A model generated the notes under the pieces. It did no database searches, had not been told where the DNA came from, and saw nothing but the letters and a program-made list of their open reading frames with translations. Positions 34,411 through 42,163 of a DNA stretch of 64,000 bases are shown piece after piece; position 1 is the first letter of the stretch; every line of letters begins with the position of its first letter. The translations under genes and the position numbers were made by a program. Origin of the DNA: Nonomuraea soli (GTDB lineage Bacteria; Actinomycetota; Actinomycetes; Streptosporangiales; Streptosporangiaceae); contig NZ_JACDUR010000004.1 of assembly GCF_013761175.1 (NCBI RefSeq), forward strand, positions 744,001-808,000, written 5' to 3'.

Positions 34411-35187
34411 TCAACTCGCCAGGAACTCCAGCAGCAGCTGGTTCCACTGCTCGTCGTGGGTGAGCGGGGCTCCGTGCGGCGCGTCGGGAATCGTGACGAG
34501 CGCGCTGCCCGCGATCGCCCGCACCAGCCGTGCCCCGCTGTCCAGCCGCGGGACGAACGCGTCGCCCTCACCGTGGATGATCAGCGTGGGCACGGCGACG
34601 GCCGCCAGGTCGCCGGCGGGATCGGCCGACCCCCACGCCGTCATCGACTCCGCGGTGGCCCGCGGAGAGGCGCCGGCGGCCAGGCCGAGCAGGTACAGGC
34701 GGGTCCGCTCGTCCAGGGCGCTGTAGCCGTCGACGGCGAAGAAGCGCAGCAGCAGGTCGTCGAGCATCGGGATGCGGTGCCGCCGCGAGGCGGCCCTCAG
34801 CTCGTCGGCGAGCGGGTCCGGATACACCACCGGGCTGCCCAGGACCAGGCGGGCCACCCGCCGCGACGCCGCCGCGTAGCCGACCGCCTCCGCGCAGCCG
34901 GTGGAGAAGCCCACCAGCGTCACCCCGGTCAGGTCGAGCGCCTCGACCAGGGCCGCCAGATCGGCCGTGAACGTGGCGTGGTCATAGCCGTGCCACGGCC
35001 GGCTGGAGTCGCCGAAACCGCGCCGGTCGTAGCAGACCACCCGGCGCCCCGCCTCGACGAGCGCGCCGATCTGGGGCTCCCAGAACCGGCACGACAGGGG
35101 CCAGCCGTGCACCAGGACGACGGGCGGCCCGTCGCCGACGTCCTCGTAGAAGAGGCTCACGTCTGTTCCCACCTGTAGTCGCGGCAC
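34411..35187 (-). CDS. alpha/beta hydrolase, chloroperoxidase-like
   Basis: The 258-residue protein resembles the enzyme at 25209: VVLVHGWPLSCRFW, Asp in HGEGDAFVP, His in PDAPHGAPL, but the elbow reads GFSTGCAEAVGY with Cys and Ala replacing Gly residues. GTG 35187 begins VPRLQVGTDV. The predicted -10 (35199-35194) would place the transcript start at about this GTG, so the mRNA may be leaderless. It is divergent from LAL2 across copy B and its 3' end faces the orphan promoter of copy D. Confidence 0.87.
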   Translation of the reverse strand: MPRLQVGTDVSLFYEDVGDGPPVVLVHGWPLSCRFWEPQIGALVEAGRRVVCYDRRGFGDSSRPWHGYDHATFTADLAALVEALDLTGVTLVGFSTGCAEAVGYAAASRRVARLVLGSPVVYPDPLADELRAASRRHRIPMLDDLLLRFFAVDGYSALDERTRLYLLGLAAGASPRATAESMTAWGSADPAGDLAAVAVPTLIIHGEGDAFVPRLDSGARLVRAIAGSALVTIPDAPHGAPLTHDEQWNQLLLEFLAS

Positions 35188-35193
35188 CCGCCC

Positions 35194-35199
35194 AGCATG
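35194..35199 (-). promoter_or_regulatory. -10-like element upstream of the chloroperoxidase-like gene
   Basis: CATGCT on the minus strand starts 30.5 bp from the centre of copy B, one base closer than in copies A, C and E. It ends 6 bp before the GTG start, consistent with a leaderless transcript. Confidence 0.45.
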
Positions 35200-35219
35200 C
35201 CCCGACCGGCAGGCCCGGC

Positions 35220-35238
35220 AATCGGTCAAATGACTGCA
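35220..35238. promoter_or_regulatory. LAL-type activator box, copy B
   Basis: The plus strand reads AATCGGTCAAATGACTGCA, core GTCA-NN-TGAC. It is the main feature of the 70-bp gap between the divergent hydrolase and LAL2 genes, ending 19 bp before the LAL2 start. It could thus control both the hydrolase and LAL2 itself. Confidence 0.7.
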
Positions 35239-35257
35239 CTCAGGAGACGCACACCAC

Positions 35258-37891
35258 ATGGACATCATCGGACGCGCCGCGGAACTGGACACCCTTCGGC
35301 AGGCGATCGACCGCGCACCCGGCGTGCTGCCCAACCTCGTTCTGCACGGCGACCCCGGCGTGGGCAAGTCCGTGCTGCTGCGGGCCGGGATCGCCCACGC
35401 CAGGCAGCGGGGCATGCGGGTCCTGGGCGGCAGCGGCTTCGAATCCGAGGCCCAGCTCGCCTATGCCGGACTGCACCAGCTGTTCGCGCCGGTGATGGGC
35501 TACCTGGAGCGGGTGGAGCCCTTCCACCGCGACATCCTGCGCCGTGTGCTGGGCATGCAGGAGGGGTCCGCGCCCGACCGGCTGGCGATCTCGGTGGCGT
35601 CGCTGGCGCTGCTGGCCGCGGTGGCCGAGGACGGGCCGGTCCTGATCGCCGTCGAGGACGCCCACTGGGTGGACCACCTCACGCGCGAGGTGATGATGTT
35701 CGTCCTGCTCCGGCTCGAACCCTACGACCTGCGGGCCGTCTTCGCCCGCCGGCCGCTGACGGCCACCGAACGTGTCACGCCGGGCGTGCACATGCTGGAG
35801 GTCGCACCGCTCGACGACCAGGCCGCCGGGCTGCTGCTCGACCGGCTCCACCCGGACCTGCCGCCGTCGGTGCGCGAGCGGGTGCTCACCGAGGCGGCGG
35901 GCAACCCTCTGGCCATCACCGAGCTGCCGCAGACCTCCGTCGGCGTCGAACTGCTCCCTGGCGGTGCACCCCTGCGGACCCGGCTGGAGACCGGGTTCGC
36001 GGGCCGGCTGCTGGAGCTGGCGCCGCGGATCAGGACGACGCTGCTGGTGGCCGCGCTCGACGGCGACCGGCTGGAGCATCGGGCCGAGCTGTCGCCGTAC
36101 GAGCTGCTGGAGGCCGAGCGCGCGGGCCTCGTCACGCGCGACTCGACACCGTCCGGCCTGCGCTTCCGCCACCCGCTGGTCAGATCGGCGATCATCAGGA
36201 CGGCCTCGCCCGAGGAGACCCGCGGGGCCCACGCCGTCCTGGCCGACCATCACCAGGCCGACCCCGAGCTGCGCATGTGGCACCTGGCCGCGGCCACCGT
36301 CGAGCCGGACGAGCGGGTGGCCGCCGAGATCGAGAAGGCCGCCCGCGCGGTGTCCTCGCGGGGCGGCAGCGGGCTGGCCGTCAAGGCGCTCCAGCGGGCC
36401 GCCGAACTGACCCCCGACCCGTCCGCGCGTGCCGTACGGCTGGAGCACGCCGCCGAGCTGGCCGGCGAGTCGGGCCAGCTCGCCCTCGCCCAGGCCCTGC
36501 TGGATGAGGCACGCCGGCACCTGGACAACCCCTCCAGAGCCCTGGCCACCAGGGCGCAGATCCTCATGCTGCGCCACGGCGACCTCGACGCCGCCCGCCG
36601 CCTGCTGCGCAGCACGCCGTCGGCGGGGCCGCTGGTCAGGGTGATGGCGGCCTCCTACGTCCAGGACGCGAAGGAGTGGGCGGAGGTGTCCGACGTGGTC
36701 GCCGGCTGCGACGACGACCTCGCCCGCCTGCTGCACGACGTGTTCCTGGGCAGCAGCTCGGCCGACGTCGTGCGCACCGCGCTCGACACGCTGCCCGCCG
36801 ACGCGCCCCCCGGCCGGGTGGCGGCCCTGTTCCGCGCCGCCACCTGGATGGACCTGCTGCCCGAGTACCGCGACCGCATCCGTGCGCTGACCGAGGGCGA
36901 GACCGGGCAGGGCGCGGTGACCCACGCCGCCAGCGGCTACTGGCTCGCCGCCCACGACCACTTCCTGGCCGGACGATGGGAGGAGGCGGAGGGCGCCGCC
37001 AACGCGGGCCTCGACCTGTGCGTCCGCCACGACCTGGAACTGCTGGCCCACGACCTGCGCTGCAGCCTGGGCTGGCTGGCCGCCGCCAGGGGCGACGCCG
37101 ACAGCGCCCGCGAATACAGCAGGACCGTCGAGGAGTGGGCCGCCCCGCGAGGCAGCGGCCTGCACCTGTCCCTGTCGGCGCGCAACCTCGGGCTCGCCGC
37201 GATGGCGCACGGCGACTACGAGACGGCCTACACGCACTGGACGAGGATCAGTCCGGCCGGGGACATCCCGTCACACGTGGCGTTCGCGCCGTGGGCGGTC
37301 TTCGAGCTGGTGGAGTCGGCGATGCGCACCGGGCGCACGGACGAGGCGAAGGCGCACGCCGCCGCCGCGCTCCCGCTGGCCGCCCGCGCGCCCCGGCTGC
37401 GCCTGCACGTCATGGCCGCCCAGGCCCTGGTCGCGCCGGACGAGGAGGCGGTCGCGCTGTTCAAGGCCGCGCTCGCGCTGCCCAGGACCGAACGCTGGCC
37501 GTTCGACCACGCCCGCGTCCGGCTCGCGCTCGGCGAGCTGCAACGCCGCCGGCTGCGGCCCGGCGAGGCGCGGCCCGAGCTGCGCAGGGCCGCCGACCTG
37601 TTCGCCTCCGTCGGCGCGACCGCCTGGCAGCAGCGGGCCGAGCAGGAACTGCGCGCCACCGGCGTGGCCGTGGCGCAGCGCTCGCGCGGCGTGCACGGGC
37701 TGACCGCGCAGCAGCTGGAGGTGGCCCGCCTGGCGGCCTCCGGGCTGAGCAACAAGGAGATCGGGGAGCGGCTGTTCCTGTCGGCGCGCACGGTGAGCGC
37801 TCACCTGTACCGGATCTTCCCCCGGCTGGGCATCACCTCGCGGGCGGCTCTGCGTGACGCGCTGGCCGATGCGGGCGATGCAGTCAACTGA
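35258..37891 (+). CDS. LAL (LuxR family large ATP-binding) regulator 2
   Basis: The 877-residue regulator has Walker A HGDPGVGKSVLL (residues 30-41), Walker B VLIAVEDAHWVDH near 130, a long helical middle and a C-terminal LuxR helix-turn-helix (LTAQQLEVARLAASGLSNKEIGERLFLSARTVSAHL). It shares architecture and many segments with LAL1 (for example FRHPLVRSAI). The ATG follows CAGGAG at a rather long spacing of 12 bp. Copies B and C of the activator box flank the gene, the latter overlapping its stop codon, which makes LAL2 the best candidate to bind copies A-C. Confidence 0.93.
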   Translation: MDIIGRAAELDTLRQAIDRAPGVLPNLVLHGDPGVGKSVLLRAGIAHARQRGMRVLGGSGFESEAQLAYAGLHQLFAPVMGYLERVEPFHRDILRRVLGMQEGSAPDRLAISVASLALLAAVAEDGPVLIAVEDAHWVDHLTREVMMFVLLRLEPYDLRAVFARRPLTATERVTPGVHMLEVAPLDDQAAGLLLDRLHPDLPPSVRERVLTEAAGNPLAITELPQTSVGVELLPGGAPLRTRLETGFAGRLLELAPRIRTTLLVAALDGDRLEHRAELSPYELLEAERAGLVTRDSTPSGLRFRHPLVRSAIIRTASPEETRGAHAVLADHHQADPELRMWHLAAATVEPDERVAAEIEKAARAVSSRGGSGLAVKALQRAAELTPDPSARAVRLEHAAELAGESGQLALAQALLDEARRHLDNPSRALATRAQILMLRHGDLDAARRLLRSTPSAGPLVRVMAASYVQDAKEWAEVSDVVAGCDDDLARLLHDVFLGSSSADVVRTALDTLPADAPPGRVAALFRAATWMDLLPEYRDRIRALTEGETGQGAVTHAASGYWLAAHDHFLAGRWEEAEGAANAGLDLCVRHDLELLAHDLRCSLGWLAAARGDADSAREYSRTVEEWAAPRGSGLHLSLSARNLGLAAMAHGDYETAYTHWTRISPAGDIPSHVAFAPWAVFELVESAMRTGRTDEAKAHAAAALPLAARAPRLRLHVMAAQALVAPDEEAVALFKAALALPRTERWPFDHARVRLALGELQRRRLRPGEARPELRRAADLFASVGATAWQQRAEQELRATGVAVAQRSRGVHGLTAQQLEVARLAASGLSNKEIGERLFLSARTVSAHLYRIFPRLGITSRAALRDALADAGDAVN

Positions 37892-37897
37892 CCGATT
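37879..37897 (+). promoter_or_regulatory. LAL-type activator box, copy C
   Basis: TGCAGTCAACTGACCGATT has the core GTCA-AC-TGAC and matches copies A and B outside the central bases. It overlaps the LAL2 stop codon (TGA at 37889-37891) and lies upstream of the secreted hydrolase gene at 37964. Confidence 0.7.
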
Positions 37898-37918
37898 CGT
37901 CCCTGGCCGCCGGTCGCC

Positions 37919-37924
37919 GATGCT
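37919..37924 (+). promoter_or_regulatory. -10-like element upstream of the secreted hydrolase gene
   Basis: GATGCT starts 31.5 bp from the centre of copy C, matching copies A and E. Transcription would begin near the GTG at 37931, 33 bp before the ATG with its ribosome site. Confidence 0.45.
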
Positions 37925-37963
37925 CGTGCCGTGATCGAACTGGCACGAACCGAGGAGACCGTC

Positions 37964-38767
37964 ATGACCGTCCGTTCCCAGCACCGCGGCCTGAGCCTGC
38001 TGATCGCCGCACTCACCCTGCCCCTCGGCCTGACCGCCGCCGTCACCCCGGCCTCGGCCTCGGCCTCCGCCAAACCCACCGTGGTGCTGGTGCACGGGGT
38101 GTTCGCCGACTCCTCCGGGTGGAACGAGACCATCGCCAGACTTCAACGGGCCGGCTTCCCGGTGATCGCCGCCGCCAACCCCCTGCGTGACCTGGACGGC
38201 GACGCCGCCTACGTCTCCAGCATCATCGACACCATCCCCGGCCCCGTCATCATGGTCGGCCACTCGTACGGCGGCGCCGCCATCACCAACGCCGCCCGCG
38301 GCCACGCCAACGTCAAGGCCCTGGTCTACGTCGCCGCCTTCGCGCCCGACAAGGGCGAGACTCCGCTGGAGCTGGCGGGCAAGTTCCCCGGCAGCAAGCT
38401 GCCCCCGGCGCTCGTGGTCAGGCCCTATCCGGGCGGCAAGGACGGCTACATCGACCCGGCGAGGTTCCGCGACGTGTTCGCCGCCGACCTGCCCGCCTCG
38501 CAGACCCGGCTCATGGCCGCCACCCAGCGGCCGGGCAGCGTGGGCGGCCTGTCAGGGCACAGCGGGGTGCCGGCGTGGAAGAGCGTGCCGTCGTGGTTCG
38601 TGATCCCGTCGAAGGACAACGTGATCCCGCCCGCGGTGCAGAGGTTCATGGCCAAGCGAGCGGGAGGCACGATCACGGAGGTCGCGGGGGCGTCGCACGT
38701 GGTCATGATGTCGCGGCCCGACACGGTCGTGCGGCAGATCGTCGCCGCCCACACCGCCACCCGCTGA
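37964..38767 (+). CDS. secreted alpha/beta hydrolase, paralogue
   Basis: The 267-residue protein has a signal peptide (MTVRSQHRGLSLLIAALTLP, cleavage after an Ala/Ser run ending near residue 36). The mature enzyme has TVVLVHGVFADSSGW, elbow GHSYGGAA, Asp in IPSKDNVIPP and His in GASHVVMMSRP. It is a near-duplicate of the gene at 24379, sharing runs such as GFPVIA and ANPLRD. ATG 37964 has GAGGAG seven bases upstream; GTG 37931 in frame is the alternative. It is preceded by copy C and followed immediately by a 23-bp tandem repeat and a terminator. Confidence 0.9.
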   Translation: MTVRSQHRGLSLLIAALTLPLGLTAAVTPASASASAKPTVVLVHGVFADSSGWNETIARLQRAGFPVIAAANPLRDLDGDAAYVSSIIDTIPGPVIMVGHSYGGAAITNAARGHANVKALVYVAAFAPDKGETPLELAGKFPGSKLPPALVVRPYPGGKDGYIDPARFRDVFAADLPASQTRLMAATQRPGSVGGLSGHSGVPAWKSVPSWFVIPSKDNVIPPAVQRFMAKRAGGTITEVAGASHVVMMSRPDTVVRQIVAAHTATR

Positions 38768-38768
38768 C

Positions 38769-38880
38769 GACAGGCGAGCCCGGCTGCTGTCGACTGGCGA
38801 GCGCGGCTGCTGTCGACTGGCGAGCCCAATCGCTGTCGACAGGTGAGCCCGACCGCTGTCGACAGGCGAGCCCGGCGCCC
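38769..38880 (+). repeat. 23-bp intergenic tandem repeat
   Basis: Four full units and one 20-bp unit begin at 38769, 38792, 38815, 38838 and 38861. The consensus is GACAGGCGAGCCCGGCTGCT followed by GTC, so each junction forms GTCGAC. It starts one base after the hydrolase stop codon. The last unit forms the left arm of the following terminator. Confidence 0.88.
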
Positions 38881-38907
38881 TCCGGTGAGGAGGTCGCCGG
38901 GCTCGCC
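38865..38907. terminator. bidirectional terminator hairpin
   Basis: GGCGAGCCCGGCG at 38865-38877 pairs perfectly with CGCCGGGCTCGCC at 38895-38907 (13-bp stem, 17-nt loop). It sits between the convergent hydrolase and coiled-coil genes. Confidence 0.75.
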
Positions 38908-38944
38908 CAGCCGTCAATCGATCAGTCCCCGGACCGGCGGGTGA

Positions 38945-40276
38945 CTACTCCTGCCACCACTCGGCGTCGTCGTCGGCCGTCTTGGACTCCTCCTTGGAGT
39001 TCGCCGAGTTCGAGTTCGAGTTCGGCACGGGCGCGGCGGCCGCGACCGGCTGGGGGGTCGGCTTGTCGTTGGCCGGGGCGATCGCCGGCTTGGCGGGCGC
39101 CGCGGTGACGGGGGCGGGCTCGGGCTCCATGCCCGGCAGCGAGGCGCCGCCGAGCAGCTGGCGCAGCTGGGCCAGGTGGCTGGTGATGCTGTCGCGCTGG
39201 CGGGTGAGGTCGTCGACGTGGCGCTGCATCTGGGTGCGGATGCGCTCGGCCTCGGCCTTGGCGTCGGCGACGATGTGCTCGGCGCTGGCCTTGGCCTCGG
39301 TGGCGAGCTGCTCGGACTGCTTGCGAGCGTTGGCGACCATCTGCTTGGCGTGCGAGTCGGCCTCACGGCGGGTCTGCTCGGCCTGCTGGGTGGCCTTGGC
39401 GGAGCGGGACTCGGCGGTGGCGGCGCGCTGCTCGGCCTCGGCGACCAGCTTCTGGGTGTTGGCCTGGGCGGTGGCGTGGCGCTCGGCGTCCTGGCGCTCG
39501 GCCTCCTCGCGGCGGGCGGCGAGCTGGATCTCGAACTCGGCCTCGTCCTGGGCGCGCTTGGCCTCGGACTCCTCCAGGACCCGCTGGGCCTGGGCGCGCA
39601 TCTCGTCGGCCTGGCGCTTGGCGGTGGTGAGGACCTCGTCGCGCTCACGCTTGGTGGAGGCGCGCAGCTGGGCGACCTCACGCTCGGTGGTGGTGCGCAG
39701 CTTGGCGATCTCGCGCTCGGCGTCGGCGCGCTTCTCGGCGACCTCGTGGTCGGCGGTGGCGCGCAGCTTGGCGACCTCGCGCTCGGTGATCGCGGTGAGC
39801 TCGTCGGCCTCGCGACGGGCGGTGGAGCGGGTCTCGTCGGCCTCGCGCTCGGCCGTGGTGCGCGCCTCTTCCGCCTCCCGGGAAGCCTGCGCGCGCACGG
39901 AGGCGGCCTCGCTCTCGGCGGCGGCGCGCATGTCGGCGGCCTCCACCTTGGCGGCAGCCTTGATCTCGTTGGCTTCCGACCTGGCGGCCTGCACGAGCTC
40001 GGTCGCCTGTTCCTCGGCCAGGCGCAGCAACTGCTCGATGCGGGCGCCGAGACCGGAGTAGGTCGGCCGCTCCTGCTCCTGGAGCTGGCGCTGGGAGTCG
40101 CCCAGGTCACGCTGGAGTGCGGTGACCTGTTCGCGGGCCGTTCGCAGCTCGCCGTCGAGCTGCTTCAGGTGATCGTGGACCTGGTGCCGGTCATAACCAC
40201 GGAGCACCACGTCGAACTCGCGCGCGGGGGCGTCCTCGAAGAAGTTGTTGAGCTGGGCGTCGATGTCGGACTGCAT
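38945..40276 (-). CDS. FilP/Scy-like DivIVA-domain coiled-coil protein
   Basis: The 443-residue protein starts with a short DivIVA-like region (FDVVLRGYDRHQVHDHLKQL, about residues 20-40) and continues as an almost unbroken coiled coil to about residue 375. Its tail is acidic, Pro/Ala/Ser/Asn-rich and disordered. Between about residues 110 and 250 the coil has an 11-residue period (EREVAKLRATA-like units), as in hendecad coiled coils. In Streptomyces the cytoskeletal genes filP and scy lie beside methylmalonyl-CoA epimerase and a thiolase, as here, which supports a role in polar growth. ATG 40276 begins MQSDIDAQL. Confidence 0.85.
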   Translation of the reverse strand: MQSDIDAQLNNFFEDAPAREFDVVLRGYDRHQVHDHLKQLDGELRTAREQVTALQRDLGDSQRQLQEQERPTYSGLGARIEQLLRLAEEQATELVQAARSEANEIKAAAKVEAADMRAAAESEAASVRAQASREAEEARTTAEREADETRSTARREADELTAITEREVAKLRATADHEVAEKRADAEREIAKLRTTTEREVAQLRASTKRERDEVLTTAKRQADEMRAQAQRVLEESEAKRAQDEAEFEIQLAARREEAERQDAERHATAQANTQKLVAEAEQRAATAESRSAKATQQAEQTRREADSHAKQMVANARKQSEQLATEAKASAEHIVADAKAEAERIRTQMQRHVDDLTRQRDSITSHLAQLRQLLGGASLPGMEPEPAPVTAAPAKPAIAPANDKPTPQPVAAAAPVPNSNSNSANSKEESKTADDDAEWWQE

Positions 40277-40343
40277 GGAGGCTCGATCCTGGGTTGTCGA
40301 GACGGCTACACGTGCCGGACGGGGGGTTCGGGGCACCCGAGCC

Positions 40344-40372
40344 GGGAGCCGTGGCTCGACAGCCAGGCTCCC
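40344..40372 (-). terminator. hairpin between epimerase and coiled-coil gene
   Basis: GGGAGCC-G-TGGCT pairs with AGCCA-GGCTCCC around a CGAC tetraloop, giving a 12-bp stem with one bulged G. On the minus strand it lies 114 bp past the epimerase stop and 68 bp before the coiled-coil start. It may end the first transcript or act in the leader of the second. The rest of the 209-bp gap shows no gene. Confidence 0.6.
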
Positions 40373-40485
40373 ATGTCCGGTGGAAAGCCAGCGTACTCCG
40401 CTGTTGGCGCGTTCGAGGCCCCGTCCGACTATCTGCGTTACCCGTTACTTGTGAACGTTATTTGCGTTTGCGGCCGTAACCGGTG

Positions 40486-40902
40486 CTAGACCGCGGGCTT
40501 GGCCCCCTGGACCAGCTCCGTCAGCATTCCTCCCACGTCCTTCGGATGAAGAAACGCGATGGACGAGCCCATGGAGCCGTGACGTGGCTTCTCGTCGAGC
40601 AGCCTGACACCCTTGGTCGCGATCTGCTCCATGGTGTCGGAGACGTCGCCTACCCCGAAGGCCACATGATGGACACCCTCGCCGCGCTTGGCGAGGAACT
40701 TGCCGACGGGGGAGTCGGGGGAGAGGGGCTCCAGGAGCTGGATGTAGGAGTCGCCGGAGACGCGGAGCATGGCCTCCTTGACGCCCTGTTCCTCGTTCAC
40801 CTCCCGGGCGACTACCTCGAGCTCGAACAGCTCGGAGAACAGCTTGATCTTCGCCTCTAGATCGTGGCAGGCGATGCCGACGTGATCGATGCGCAGCAGC
40901 AT
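40486..40902 (-). CDS. methylmalonyl-CoA epimerase
   Basis: The 138-residue enzyme interconverts (2R)- and (2S)-methylmalonyl-CoA in propionate and odd-chain fatty acid metabolism. It shows the two glyoxalase-like repeats: metal ligands are probably His in RIDHVGIACHDL, the Gln/Glu in IQLLEPLSPDSPVGKFL, His in GVHHVAFGV and the C-terminal Glu in MLTELVQ. The ATG follows no strong ribosome site. It is divergent from the thiolase gene with 48 bp between starts. Confidence 0.93.
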   Translation of the reverse strand: MLLRIDHVGIACHDLEAKIKLFSELFELEVVAREVNEEQGVKEAMLRVSGDSYIQLLEPLSPDSPVGKFLAKRGEGVHHVAFGVGDVSDTMEQIATKGVRLLDEKPRHGSMGSSIAFLHPKDVGGMLTELVQGAKPAV

Positions 40903-40950
40903 GCGACTATCGTGGCAAAGGACGCCGCATTGATGCCAGTGGAGGTCCCC

Positions 40951-42120
40951 ATGTCTGGTTCCGTCATCGTCGCCGGAGCTCGCACACCGATCGGAAAGCT
41001 GCTCGGTTCCCTGTCCGGTCTGTCCGCCACCGACCTGGGCGGAATCGCCATCAAGGCGGCGTTGGAGCGGTCCGGTATCACCGGCGACCAGGTCGAGTAC
41101 GTGATCATGGGTCAGGTGCTGCAGGCGGGCGCGGGGCAGATCCCCTCCCGCCAGGCCGCCGTCAACGCGGGCATCCCGATGACCGTGCCGTCGCTCACGA
41201 TCAACAAGGTGTGCCTGTCCGGCCTCGACGCCATCGCCATGGCCGACCAGCTCATCCGCGCGGGCGAGTTCGACATCGTGGTCGCCGGCGGCATGGAGTC
41301 CATGACCAACGCGCCGCACCTGCTGCCCGGCCTGCGCAAGGGCGTGAAGTACGGCAACAGCCAGGTGGTCGACTCGATGGCGCACGACGGCCTGTTCTGC
41401 GCCTTCGACCAGTGCGCGATGGGTGAGTCGACCGAGCGCCACAACGGCCGCCTGGGCATCAACCGCGAGGAGCAGGACTCCTTCTCCGCCCGCTCCCACC
41501 AGCTCGCCGCCGCCGCGATCAAGAACGGCGTCTTCGACGACGAGATCGTCCCCGTCGACATCCCCAAGAAGGGCCTGTTCAAGGACGACGAGGGCGTGCG
41601 CGGCGACACGACGGCCGAGACCCTGGCCCGCCTGCGTCCCGCCTTCGCCGCCGACGGCACGATCACCGCGGGCTCCGCTTCACAGATCTCCGACGGCGCC
41701 TGCGCGGTGGTCGTCATGTCCAAGGCCAAGGCCGAGGAGCTCGGCCTGCCGTGGCTGGCCGAGATCGGCCGCCACGGCAACGTCGCCGGCCCCGACGCCT
41801 CCCTGCAGTCGCAGCCCGCCAACGCGATCAAGCACGCTCTCGGCAAGCAGGGGCTGTCCGCCTCCGACCTCGACCTGGTCGAGATCAACGAGGCGTTCGC
41901 CAGCGTCGTGCTCCAGTCGGTCAAGGAGCTCGGCATCGACATGGACAAGGTCAACGTCAACGGCGGCGGCATCGCGCTCGGCCACCCGATCGGCGCCTCG
42001 GGCGCGCGCATCGTCCTGGCCCTCGCCCACGAGCTGAAGCGCCGTGGTGGAGGGCTCGGCGCCGCCGGCCTGTGCGGCGGCGGCGGTCAGGGCGACGCGC
42101 TCATCATCAGGGTTCCCTGA
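40951..42120 (+). CDS. acetyl-CoA C-acetyltransferase (thiolase)
   Basis: The 389-residue thiolase condenses two acetyl-CoA or cleaves 3-ketoacyl-CoA. Catalytic residues are Cys88 (NKVCLSGLDA), His in NEAFASVV/GHPIGASGAR, and the second Cys in GLCGGGGQGDAL. The start MSGSVIVAGARTPIGK at 40951 has GGAGG six bases upstream; the longer frame from 40864 overlaps the epimerase promoter region. The epimerase-thiolase neighbourhood links acetyl-CoA and propionyl-CoA metabolism. Confidence 0.95.
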   Translation: MSGSVIVAGARTPIGKLLGSLSGLSATDLGGIAIKAALERSGITGDQVEYVIMGQVLQAGAGQIPSRQAAVNAGIPMTVPSLTINKVCLSGLDAIAMADQLIRAGEFDIVVAGGMESMTNAPHLLPGLRKGVKYGNSQVVDSMAHDGLFCAFDQCAMGESTERHNGRLGINREEQDSFSARSHQLAAAAIKNGVFDDEIVPVDIPKKGLFKDDEGVRGDTTAETLARLRPAFAADGTITAGSASQISDGACAVVVMSKAKAEELGLPWLAEIGRHGNVAGPDASLQSQPANAIKHALGKQGLSASDLDLVEINEAFASVVLQSVKELGIDMDKVNVNGGGIALGHPIGASGARIVLALAHELKRRGGGLGAAGLCGGGGQGDALIIRVP

Positions 42121-42163
42121 CCGACGGTGTGCGGCCGATCCGGCCCGCGTGACTCCTGCCCCG

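Noticed and set aside
34405..35178. 257-codon plus-strand frame starting at the orphan promoter
   Set aside because: It is antisense to the hydrolase and has no motifs; the promoter is noted, but the protein is not supported.
38769..38880. CRISPR-like or attachment-site repeat
   Set aside because: Contiguous 23-bp tandem units without spacers; no cas, integrase or tRNA gene nearby.
39176..40489. Gly/Leu-rich plus-strand frame
   Set aside because: Antisense of the periodic coiled-coil gene; the periodicity explains its repetitive look.
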